A DNA stretch of 64,000 bases from Chamaea fasciata (taxonomy: Eukaryota; Chordata; Aves; Passeriformes; Sylviidae), in NCBI GenBank assembly GCA_029207755.1, contig JARCOQ010000012.1, positions 22,741,740 to 22,805,739 on the forward strand, given 5' to 3'. Every line of letters starts with the position of its first letter. Position 1 is the stretch's first letter. The notes under the pieces were generated by a model, which did not search any database, was not told where the DNA came from, and saw only the letters and a program-made list of their open reading frames with translations. Positions 37,997 to 47,822 of the stretch are shown piece by piece. Both the position numbers and the translations under genes were made by a program.

Positions 37997-38257
37997 TTTC
38001 TTGCTTTCTTCTTTCAGAGTCTTCAGGGAAATAGCTTGATTAATTCTCAGCTTTTCATTCCTTCATTTGTTTGTTTATGTGAGTGAGTGGATGTGCTGTG
38101 TAAGGATGACTGTGACTCAGTTATGGAGGGAAAGGTAAATCAAAGACATTGAGTTTGTCTTTAGGGCACATTTAAAGTGCAATACAGAGATGTGTGTGCA
38201 TCTGGAAAGGAGCTGGTTCGGAGTGCTGGAAACTCAGGTTCTGTCCCTCTGTGCCAG
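37997..38257. repeat. 260-bp direct repeat, intact copy
   Basis: It is highly similar, with a handful of mismatches and a 2-bp indel or two, to 40994-41037 joined to 43904-44121. It begins with a pyrimidine tract (TTGCTTTCTTCTTTCAG) and ends at CCCTCTGTGCCAG. This copy is uninterrupted and shows the pre-insertion arrangement of the other. The pyrimidine tract plus AG (to 38017) and AAAGGTAAAT (GT at 38135) resemble splice acceptor and donor, but stops occur in all frames between them. Confidence 0.9.
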
Positions 38258-39560
38258 TCTCCACATCAGGGCATTTCTGCTCCCTGTGACACTCTGGAAG
38301 AGGCTGCAGAGGAGCTGCCTCCCTTCCCTGCCCCTGTGCTCACCTGTGCCTGAGCATCTCACAGAGCACACACAGAGCCAAGGGCCTCACTGCCCCCAAA
38401 ACTGAGCACGGCCACAAGAGTCTGAGGGACAAAGGTGCCTTTAGACACAACTGCCTGTGTGTGCTTCAGTAGAGAAAGATAAATATCTTTTTATCAGTGT
38501 GGCCAGATGTATTGCTCAGCTGTGTCTGCATTGTTTTTTTTAGCTGTTCCATGCTAATAGTTTGAAAACACAATCAAATTTCTGGTAAAAAGGAATTTTT
38601 TAATTAAAAATCAGTACCTATTTTTGACCTGTGTAAGAATCCAAATAAAATCCACTTGGTTGTTTTTGATGTTACAACTCCCATTTAAGTGTTTAAGAAG
38701 AAAATATTCCTGCTGGGAACATTCAATATCAATTTTCAGTAACTAGTTACAGTGTGAAATCTTGGTTTCTCTGCAGAGAACAAGTTTTTTTGTCTGGCCC
38801 AGCCAGGTATTGATCCCTGTCTCCATCAGGGGAAGTCACTCTGACTTTCCCTCTCCAACCCTCAGCATCCCTGCCTGGCCCTGTTTACAATGAACCGCAG
38901 GGACAAAATCATGGGGCACTGGGCACAATCCCTGGAGTGCTGCTGCCCAGTCCCACACTGATGTGAGACTTTTGTATAAACCTGCCCTAAATCAAGAGGA
39001 GAAAACACTTTCAAAGTGGTTTGATCTATAATTTTGGACATGCCTCTACTTACAAACCACAGCATGGAAGAGTTCCCTTTTCAGGGGTGTCCTCAACCAA
39101 CACTACGGTTTTTAGCCTGATTTTTGTGCTTGTTAAAAGTGCACCTGAGTGCTGGTGCTTGGGAGACAATCTTAATTCTACAGGTAGCAGACAGACTTAT
39201 CCTAAAGCACTGCAACAACATGGAGTGAGGGGATTAAGGTCATCTGTCTGATGGTGAATCTGCTGTGTGCAGAATTCTCTTCTGTTTTATAAATATATCA
39301 GGAAAACTAAGATTTTTTCCAACCTGAAATAGTGTGTGCATGATTAAATAATCTCCGTCTATATGTGTGTGAGAGAGAGGGAGGAAAGAAAAAGGAATAT
39401 TTTCTCCCTTTTTTCTTTTTGCACCAGTTGGCCACACAGATGAAAACAACCCACAGCACAACAAAATTGTGAAATCAATCAGTAATCCAACAATCCTGAG
39501 CTCTGGAGTAACCTCCTAGGAAGGGAATAAAGAAAGGAGAACACAATATATTAAATACTA
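38258..39560. other. Unique non-coding DNA, no recognised feature
   Basis: Short open frames only; no repeat or gene family recognised. Confidence 0.5.
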
Positions 39561-39568
39561 ATCCTAAA

Positions 39569-39723
39569 AGATAGGTAATGTGCCAAAGAAGTTATTGCAT
39601 TCAGGAGCCTTGATAAGGATGATTTAGCAGGGTAAAGAGATCACCTCTGCAGATCAGAGAGGGAAAGGACCACGAGGAGATAAGAGGAGGAATGCACAGT
39701 AAAGAGATAAGTGAGCCTTATCT
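39569..39723. promoter_or_regulatory. Cluster of five GATA-factor motifs
   Basis: WGATAR motifs occur at 39569-39574 (AGATAG), 39611-39616 (TGATAA), 39678-39683 (AGATAA), 39705-39710 (AGATAA) and, reversed, 39718-39723 (TTATCT). That is five within 155 bases, where roughly one per 500 bases is expected on both strands. Such clustering is typical of GATA-driven enhancers in blood, heart, gut or trophoblast-like tissues, though purine-rich composition (AGGAGATAAGAGGAGG) also favours it. Confidence 0.35.
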
Positions 39724-40297
39724 TCTTTGCACTTACCTCATGATTGTTAACATTTTGTCTTTGTTCCATAATCAAATTTCCAAGCCCTCAGATGCAGAGC
39801 ACCCTGACCTTTGGTCTCTTCTGCAGTCCAGCAAAACCAGGACAAAACTAATGGAACCATTGGCGCAATTCATCTCTTGTTTGTTTAACAACAAACAAGT
39901 AACTAAAACAATTTTAGACTAAATGTTTTGGGGTCTAGTTGTAAATTGGGATAAGTTCTAAATCCTGCTTTTGTTTCTGCAGGCAGATATTGAGCACAAC
40001 ACTTGTGAATGTATTTCTGCCTAGACACTGGGCTTGGGGCTGTGGACTCACAATATTGGCTCCTTCAGAAGCTCACTTGAATTTAGACCCCATCTGGATG
40101 CCAGTTCTGAAATGATGTCTAGTACCTACCTACAGAGGGAAAGCTGCCTTTCAGAGGAACTGGCTGTTTCTGGTGGAGAAAAATCTGTAATTGCCCTGGT
40201 CAAAAAGGTTTTTTTCGAACTCCAAAGCAGATGCCATGTGCCATAAACCACATATTTCCCATCACTGTTGCTTACAAATGTCCTAGATTTTTTAGGT

Positions 40298-40299
<2 letters not shown>
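39724..40299. other. Unique non-coding DNA, no recognised feature
   Basis: Nothing recognised apart from short frames of 76 codons or fewer. Confidence 0.5.

Positions 40300-40341
<42 letters not shown>
40300..40341. repeat. Poly-T tract, 42 nt
   Basis: Uninterrupted T-run preceded by GATTTTTTAGGTGG and followed by AAGAGATATTTCATG. Flanks are related to those of the 37243 tract on the right and of the 55440 tract on the left. Read on the minus strand it gives a polylysine frame, an artefact. Confidence 0.9.
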
Positions 40342-40345
<4 letters not shown>

Positions 40346-40993
40346 GATATTTCATGAATTTTGCTGTCTGGTAAAAATTTCAAGGGAACATTTTCCTTTT
40401 CCCTTCCCTTCAAAGATAATTGCAGTCTCCTGTTTGTGTATTTTAAATATTTATTGGGTACTTGTAGTTTAAAAGTATAGTGGGGCAGAAAATAACCATT
40501 TGGAGAATATTGATAAATCAGACAGGTCTGAGCTAAAGAATCAGAATTCTGTCATGTTTAAATGCAGTAACTGCCTGGAGCTTCATTCTGGGAATAAATT
40601 GGTCACATATAAAATAGAAATTAATGCAGTTTTCATAAATACAACTTGAAGACACAGACCTTTAATTAAAATGTATAGAACCATTTTATTAGGCAGTAAA
40701 TATCTGTATCAGTGTTCAAGTGGGCAGTGCTGTCACATGAGAAATGAAGTGCAAAGCCTGGGCAGGCCGGTGAAGAGGATATTAAGTATGATGCTGAGGA
40801 TATGGGTTTAATTTAAAGAACCATTTCTGTTGCACCCAGGACTTTATTCTTTCATCTTACTGACAACAAAAATGTTTCCATCCATTTCATTTCATCTTCT
40901 TCCTTCTCATTTCAGATATTTATATGTTTGCATGGCCTCAATCATGATAATTTCCAGCTGCCTGCCCCCCCTCAACAGAAATATCCTTTACAA
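40342..40993. other. Unique non-coding DNA, no recognised feature
   Basis: AT-rich; no gene or named repeat seen. Confidence 0.5.
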
Positions 40994-41037
40994 TTTCTCT
41001 TGCTTTCTTCTTTCAGTCTTCAGGGAAATGGCTTGAC

Positions 41038-43903
41038 TGACTTTGGAGAAGGGAATATAGGTGACCTTGCCCCTGGTAAGTAACTGCTGTGTTAAATACC
41101 CAATATAGCCTGACCCCTGATGAGTCACAGCTATAGCCAATAGAGAGAAGTGTGATAAAAGGGAGTGGGTGAGCTGGTGAGGGGAATCATGTAAAAGAAG
41201 GTACCTTGAGGAAGAGGGAATGGGAGGATCATGAGGAAGAAGGGTCCTGGGGAGAGAGAATCACTGCTGTGGGGTCAGTGGGTCTGCAGTTAGAGCCTGT
41301 TGTTGGAACCTGCAGTCACATTCTATCTGGGTAAAAGCCTGCAGTCAGAGGCTGCAAACTAATCCCTGCAGTCGCAGTCTATCTGGGTAAAAGCCTGCAG
41401 TCAGAGGCAGCAAACTAATCCCTGCAGTCACAGTCTAGCCAGGTAAAAGCCTGCAGTCAGAGGCTGCAAACTAATCCCTGCAGTCGCAGTCTATCTGGGT
41501 AAAAGCCTGCAGTCAGAGGCTGCAAACTAATCCCTGCAGTCGCAGTCTATCTGGGTAAAAGCCTGCAGTCAGAGGCTGCAAACTAATCCCTGCAGTCACA
41601 GTCTAGCCAGGTAAAAGCCTGCAGTCAGAGGCTGCAAACTAATCCCTGCAGTCGCAGTCTATCTGGGTAAAAGCCTGCAGTCAGAGGCTGCAAACTAATC
41701 CCTGCAGTCGCAGTCTATCTGGGTAAAAGCCTGCAGTCAGAGTCTGCAAACTAATCCCTGCAGTCGCAGTCTATCTGGGTAAAAGCCTGCAGTCAGAGGC
41801 TGCAAACTAATCCCTGCAGTCGCAGTCTATCTGGGTAAAAGCCTGCAGTCAGAGGCTGCAAACGAATCCCTGCAGTCACAGTCTAGCCAGGTAAAAGCCT
41901 GCAGTCAGAGGCTGCAAACTAATCCCTGCAGTCGCAGTCTATCTGGGTAAAAGCCTGCAGTCAGAGGCAGCAAACTAATCCCTGCAGTCACAGTCTAGCC
42001 AGGTAAAAGCCTGCAGTCAGAGGCTGCAAACGAATCCCTGCAGTCGCAGTCTATCTGGGTAAAAGCCTGCAGTCAGAGGCTGCAAACTAATCCCTGCAGT
42101 CGCAGTCTATCTGGGTAAAAGCCTGCAGTCAGAGTCTGCAAACTAATCCCTGCAGTCGCAGTCTATCTGGGTAAAAGCCTGCAGTCAGAGGCTGCAAACG
42201 AATCCCTGCAGTCACAGTCTAGCCAGGTAAAAGCCTGCAGTCAGAGGCTGCAAACTAATCCCTGCAGTCACAGTCTAGCCAGGTAAAAGCCTGCAGTCAG
42301 AGGCTGCAAACTAATCCCTGCAGTCGCAGTCTAGCCAGGTAAAAGCCTGCAGTCAGAGGCTGCAAACTAATCCCTGCAGTCACAGTCTAGCCAGGTAAAA
42401 GCCTGCAGTCAGAGGCTGCAAACGAATCCCTGCAGTCGCAGTCTAGCCAGGTAAAAGCCTTCAGTCAGAGGCTGCAAACTAATCCCTGCAGTCACAGTCT
42501 AGCCAGGTAAAAGCCTGCAGTCAGAGGCTGCAAACTAATCCCTGCAGTCGCAGTCTATCGGGGTAAAAGCCTGCAGTCAGAGGCTGCAAACTAATCCCTG
42601 CAGTCACAGTCTAGCCAGGTAAAAGCCTGCAGTCAGAGGCTGCAAACTAATCCCTGCAGTCGCAGTCTATCTGGGTAAAAGCCTGCAGTCAGAGGCTGCA
42701 AACTAATCCCTGCAGTCACAGTCTAGCCAGGTAAAAGCCTGCAGTCAGAGGCTGCAAACGAATCCCTGCAGTCGCAGTCTATCTGGGTAAAAGCCTGCAG
42801 TCAGAGGCTGCAAACTAATCCCTGCAGTCGCAGTCTATCTGGGTAAAAGCCTGCAGTCAGAGGCTGCAAACTAATCCCTGCAGTCGCAGTCTATCTGGGT
42901 AAAAGCCTGCAGTCAGAGGCTGCAAACGAATCCCTGCAGTCACAGTCTAGCCAGGTAAAAGCCTGCAGTCAGAGGCTGCAAACTAATCCCTGCAGTCACA
43001 GTCTAGCCAGGTAAAAGCCTGCAGTCAGAGGCTGCAAACTAATCCCTGCAGTCACAGTCTATCTGGGTAAAAGCCTGCAGTCAGAGGCTGCAAACTAATC
43101 CCTGCAGTCGCAGTCTAGCCAGGTAAAAGCCTGCAGTCAGAGGCTGCAAACTAATCCCTGCAGTCACAGTCTAGCCAGGTAAAAGCCTGCAGTCAGAGGC
43201 TGCAAACGAATCCCTGCAGTCGCAGTCTATCCGGGTAAAAGCCTGCAGTCAGAGGCTGCAAACGAATCCCTGCAGTCGCAGTCTATCTGGGTAAAAGCCT
43301 GCAGTCAGAGGCTGCAAACTAATCCCTGCAGTCGCAGTCTATCTGGGTAAAAGCCTGCAGTCAGAGGCTGCAAACTAATCCCTGCAGTCGCAGTCTATCT
43401 GGGTAAAAGCCTGCAGTCAGAGGCTGCAAACGAATCCCTGCAGTCACAGTCTAGCCAGGTAAAAGCCTGCAGTCAGAGGCTGCAAACGAATTCCTGCAGT
43501 CGCAGTCTATCTGGGTAAAAGCCTGCAGTCAGAGGCTGCAAACTAATCCCTGCAGTCACAGTCTAGCCAGGTAAAAGCCTGCAGTCAGAGTCTGCAAATG
43601 AATCCCTGCAGTCGCAGTCTATCTGGGTAAAAGCCTGCAGTCAGAGGCTGCAAACTAATCCCTGCAGTCACAGTCTATCTGGGTAAAAGCCTGCAGTCAG
43701 AGGCTGCAAACGAATCCCTGCAGTCACAGTCTAGCCAGGTAAAAGCCTGCAGTCAGAGGCTGCAAGGGAAACCTACAGCAGGAGGTTGCTGCAGCCAGAG
43801 TCAGGAGGGCTGAGCTGTAAAGAGGAATATACTGGGACCCTTTTCATGCTGTGATTAACAAGAAGTCTTTGTCTTGGCTCCACCTTCTAACAAGAGGACT
43901 ACA
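41038..43903. mobile_element. Inserted segment carrying the 56-bp satellite, possible LTR-like element
   Basis: If the boundaries are set at 41038 and 43903 the insert begins TGACTTTGG and ends GGACTACA, i.e. the TG...CA form of LTRs, with only about three duplicated bases. If a 6-bp duplication (GACTGA/GATTGA) is preferred, it begins CTTTGG. The unique left arm (about 41041-41282) and right arm (about 43766-43903) contain no recognisable gene. A long solo LTR with an internal tandem array, or another non-autonomous element with expanded repeats, would fit. The family is unknown and a simple non-TE insertion is not excluded. Confidence 0.4.
41283..43765. repeat. 56-bp satellite/minisatellite array, 43 complete units plus partial
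   Basis: Units start GTAAAAGCCTGCAG. The first is at 41331 and the last (partial) at 43739, a distance of 2408 bases or exactly 43 periods, so there is no net indel. A degenerate unit precedes at 41283-41330, and the right edge decays into AGGGAAACCTACAGC. Two main unit classes alternate: A with CGCAGTCTATCTGG and B with CACAGTCTAGCCAG. Secondary variants are AAACT/AAACG and GGCTG/GGCAG/GTCTG. Each unit contains CCTGCAGTC twice, 27 and 29 bases apart, so it is a diverged dimer of a monomer of about 28 bases. Every unit holds stop codons, so nothing is encoded. Confidence 0.97.
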
Positions 43904-44121
43904 GATTGATTCTCAGCTTTTCATTCCTTCGTTTGTTTGTTTATGTGAGTGAGTGGATGTGCTGTGTAAGGATGACTGTGACAGTTATGGAGGGAAAGGT
44001 AAATCAAAGACATTGAGTTTGTCTTTAGGGCATGTTTAAAGTGTAATACAGAGATGTATGTAAAACTGGAAAGGAGCAGGTTTGGAGTGCTGGAAACTCA
44101 GGTTCTGTCCCTCTGTGCCAG

Positions 44122-47111
44122 CTTCAGTGCCAGACAGTAGCTCAGAGACTTAAGCACCACAGTCCATTTTTATACAACTTTAATAAGGTCAAACCCAATA
44201 AAGTTTGAGTTTTATCTTTCTGGTTTACCGGAAGTCCTTTTTGTGCTACTAAACTCTGAGGCCTAAAATAAAAACCAAAAAAAAACCCCCGAATGAACCC
44301 TGGACAGTTCCAAACCTGTTGAAAAGTTCCTCTTCATTTTTTCCCCCTCCAGTAAAATCTGGTTCTAATGATCACATGGACAAAGCAGGAGAGCTGAGCA
44401 GATCCCAAGGCTGGGCCTGCCAAGATCAGACCTGTCCTAAAGACCTCAGGAAATGTTTCAAACTTCCCAGTCCTGCCTTTGCACTGGTGTGAGAGCATCC
44501 ATTGCTACAAAACTCCTGGGAACCTCCCTGTTCTTAACAGATGGCAAAGCTAAGTGGAAAAAGCTGGAATGCTGATAGGTTCTGTGCCTAAGTGAAAAGA
44601 AGCCATCAGATATTTCTGTCATCTCACAGTTGGTTTTCCAGCAAGGACTGAAATGCCATGAAATACCCGAGCCTTGTAACCTCCCTGACACCAGCTGGGT
44701 CAGCACTGTTGGTCCCCATGGATCCTGGAGCTGGGCTTAAGAGCATCGAACAACCTTCTCAGAAGCTGAATCTACTCTTTTTTTAGCCTCTGTGAGTCAC
44801 AGGGGGCACTGGCTGTGCCTGAGGGCAGTCATGCACTTTTGCACTCAGGCGTCACAGTGCTTTCGAGCACCAGGTTTGCCCTCTGATGGAGCCCCTCCTC
44901 TCCAGACTTTAGCCCGCTAGGCCAGGGAATTTGCTCTGTAAGAGGAGCCCCACTTTATAATCCTGCTTCAAAGAATATTGTTGAGACACGTGAAGGAGAT
45001 TTATTTAAACAGGGAGGTAAAACAAGGCCTAGTAATAAACACAGAAGCCCTCCCTGTGTTTAAATTCCTTCCTCACAGAAATGTTTTCATATTAGATTTC
45101 TTTTTCAATCATTTTCTTTGACTAGGCCTTTCAGATGTCCACCTGGCAGGTATGTTTCTGGTCAGCCTTTAGAGTTCATTGTGAACCTAGCTGAGGGCTC
45201 AGTGCCCTTCTTGCCCTTGTGATGGGCAGGGCTGTCCTGAACTCCACTGTGGGCAGTCACAGAGGGCAAATATCATTTGAAGCTGAATTTTCCACAAGCA
45301 TTTCACTGAGCAAAAATGGCCATGAGCAGCTGTGATTGTCTTTCTGGAAGACACTGGTTATGCAATTATTCCAATGTGTGTGAATTGGTGCTTGTTCTGC
45401 CACTTTCACTGGATTTTTTGGGGTTGAACTAACAGAAGGAGCAAAATTGCTCCTTAATCATTTCTCTTTCACAATTAGCAATGCCAATAAAAGCAGTGAG
45501 TGTGTTATCCCTGCTCTGTGCTGTGACTGTCAGTGGGAGCAGCACCGTTGTAATCTCTTTCCACCACCAACACAGGGACCTCTGGGTGTGCAAGGAGCAA
45601 CTCTAATGAACCACATTCCAGTAATCCCCAGCTGGAAAATGGTTCCTACCAGGGGAAATTACACTTGGATGCAGATGGATGGTACTGCTAATGACAGTGT
45701 CTTATTGATAAAAGCACATTTCTCCTAAAAACCAATGAGGGAATAGCCTTTAGTTACATATCCTGCATGATGAGAAGGAACCCGAGATGGCAGCTCATCA
45801 GTGAGGGCAGGAGGAGAAGCCTCTCCAGGGTGTGGGAGCAGCAGTGGCACTGGGGTGGCTGCTGGCCAGGTTCCTACAAGCCAGGCAGCTTGGGTCTCTG
45901 CCATGGAATGGACTGAGCTAGGAATTCCACAGGGGCGTCAGCATGGAAACACTCCCTGAGGCTCCTGGGCCACCAAAAAGGACCTTCAAAACCCAAAATG
46001 ACTTTGCAGAAATGAATGGCTCTGGGCTGGCATGTTCAGGAGTGAAGGGCTGACAGAACCAAAAATGATGCTCTTAACTGAAAAATGAGACTGTGGCTTC
46101 TCTTCCAACGCCTAGGGATCTAAGGCTTTGTCCGGTGCATACTAAAGAATGGAAAAAAGGCTTCAGGAGAGGAAAAGAGATCTCAGAAAGTAAGAAAAAA
46201 TAAACAGAAACAGAACTGATATTTGCATTGTGATCTTCCTGATTATTTGCTGTGCTATTGCATAAGTTTATTTACTGAATGCTGTCTTTTACCAAACAGA
46301 ATTGGTTTCTTTTGCTATTTAAGCCAGCAGACCGCAGGAATGCCTTCTCAAGCATTCAAGTTACTTTGCAGATGGTGCTTGAGGCCTTCAGCAGTGTTTG
46401 TTTAGAATGGGCTGATTCCCCTTCTGCTCATTGCAGGGCTCTGCTTTCAGGCAATGCTTTATCCAGTCATAATGACAAACACAGGGAGGAGGTTTAAGTC
46501 CCAATATGCAGCAGAACGACTTTTATTTGTTTAACTGGCAGCATGTGGTAACTTCCTTTCCTTCTTTAACCCCACCAGAGATATGGTGGTGTGTGTTTGG
46601 CACAGATGAGTTTGTGCCTTTAGGATGCACCTGAGCAGAGAGATGCAAATCCCTCTACCACAAACCCAGCATTCAGAGATTTGGACTCAATTTCCTTCCT
46701 GTGCCCCCTTTTGCATCTAGTGTGGTAACAACTCTTTCCTGGTTTTATGCAAAGAGCAGTTAAAAACAAAAATATGTAAGTCCTGGAAAAACAAGATTGT
46801 ACCTTGGCAGTGACAGCACAAAGTCAGAGATGCTCTGGAGGCTGATAATGTCTCTACAATGCCTGTACTACAGCTATTTCCAGATGGGTGGAAACCCCTC
46901 CCTTTCTGACAGTTGCCATCTGTAGTGTCAAGTTTTGGGTTTTGGATCTGTCCCATCCTGTCCTGTCCTACTTTAGATGGATTCTTTTACTGCAGTTAAA
47001 CCATGCTTGGCAACTTCAACAGCTGCAGGTAGATTTTCCTTTCCTGGTACTGCAAATGCAGAAGAAGAAGAAGGGTGACAGCTTCAGGTGATGGCACAAT
47101 TTAGTTTAGCA
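44122..47111. other. Unique non-coding DNA, no recognised feature
   Basis: About 3 kb with frames of 97 codons or fewer and no family resemblance. No tandem structure continues from the array to the left beyond the direct-repeat arm. Confidence 0.5.
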
Positions 47112-47282
47112 GGGGACTCTAGAGATCAGCCAGACTTACTAAAAGTGGGTCCAGCCAGAAAAGGTTGCTTGGGGCTTCTCCAGTCATGTTTTAGTAACTC
47201 CAGGGATGGACACTCCACAGCCTCTGTGAGTCCCTTATGGTAATTTCCCCCTCCTTGCATTTAGTTAAACTTCCTGTGTTGA
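47112..47282 (-). mobile_element. CR1 LINE fragment (minus strand)
   Basis: On the plus strand, CTAGAGATCAGCCAG, GGTCCAGCCAGAA, GGTTGCTTGGGG, ACTCCAGGGATGGACACTCC, ACAGCCTCTGTGAG and AACTTCCTGTGTT follow the reverse complement of an avian CR1 3' region in order. The fragment is diverged and short, as expected of 5'-truncated old CR1 copies. It has no coding capacity. Confidence 0.75.
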
Positions 47283-47744
47283 AGGTTGGATTCAAATTAA
47301 AAAACAAGCCCTCTGAATTTTTTCAGCTCCAACAGTTGGTTTTCTTTCAAATAACAAGAATTGATTTTGCCCATTTTTCATGAGAGAGGGCAACTGTGCC
47401 ATCATGTTTATTAGAAAAGTCTTTGGCATCTAATGAAACTTTCTCTGTAAGGGTTGTCTGCCTGTGAAGCTTTTTGGAAGGCTTTGCAAAGGTCATAGCC
47501 TCAATCCTCAGCTTCAAGGAGAATGTCAGAAGGCTTTACAGGGTCATTTTCTATCCAGAGAAACAGGGGATCATATGGTTACATAGTTTTATCTTGTCTT
47601 GGGCAAATATTTTCTCTAAGCTGCAAAAATGTTGTATTTATACTTTTAATGTATGCTGTATTATTAAGCTCTGACATTAAACACCTTCATGCCAGTCTGG
47701 AGGCACTGAACTTTGCTAATCATACAGGGAAACAAGGGAAGGGA
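47283..47744. other. Unique DNA between two CR1 fragments
   Basis: Nothing recognised. The two flanking CR1 pieces are in opposite orientation, so this is not a gap within one element. Confidence 0.45.
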
Positions 47745-47822
47745 AACCTGGAAGGTCTTACAGAACGTTTCTTCCTTGCAGGTAACTCCAGAGGTCCCTT
47801 CCAACCTTGGCCCTTCCGTGCT
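47745..47822 (+). mobile_element. CR1 3' end fragment (plus strand)
   Basis: CTTGCAGGTAACTCCAGAGG, GTCCCTTCCAACCTTGGCCC and TTCCGTGCTT resemble the CR1 terminus (...GGTCCCTTCCAACC...ATTCTGTGA) in sense orientation. Only the last tens of bases are recognisable. Confidence 0.55.

Larger units (their letters stand above)
40994..44121. repeat. 260-bp direct repeat, copy split by a 2.87-kb insertion
   Basis: The left part (40994-41037) and right part (43904-44121) together reconstruct the intact copy at 37997-38257. They are separated by 41038-43903, which has no counterpart there. At the junctions the left side ends GACTGA (41035-41040) and the right side begins GATTGA (43904-43909), against a single GATTAA in the intact copy. 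This near-match is compatible with a short target-site duplication. Confidence 0.85.

Noticed and set aside
41283..43765. Regular direct repeats resembling a CRISPR array
   Set aside because: Units abut with a 56-base period and there are no unique spacers; the whole unit repeats. The context is a vertebrate genome.
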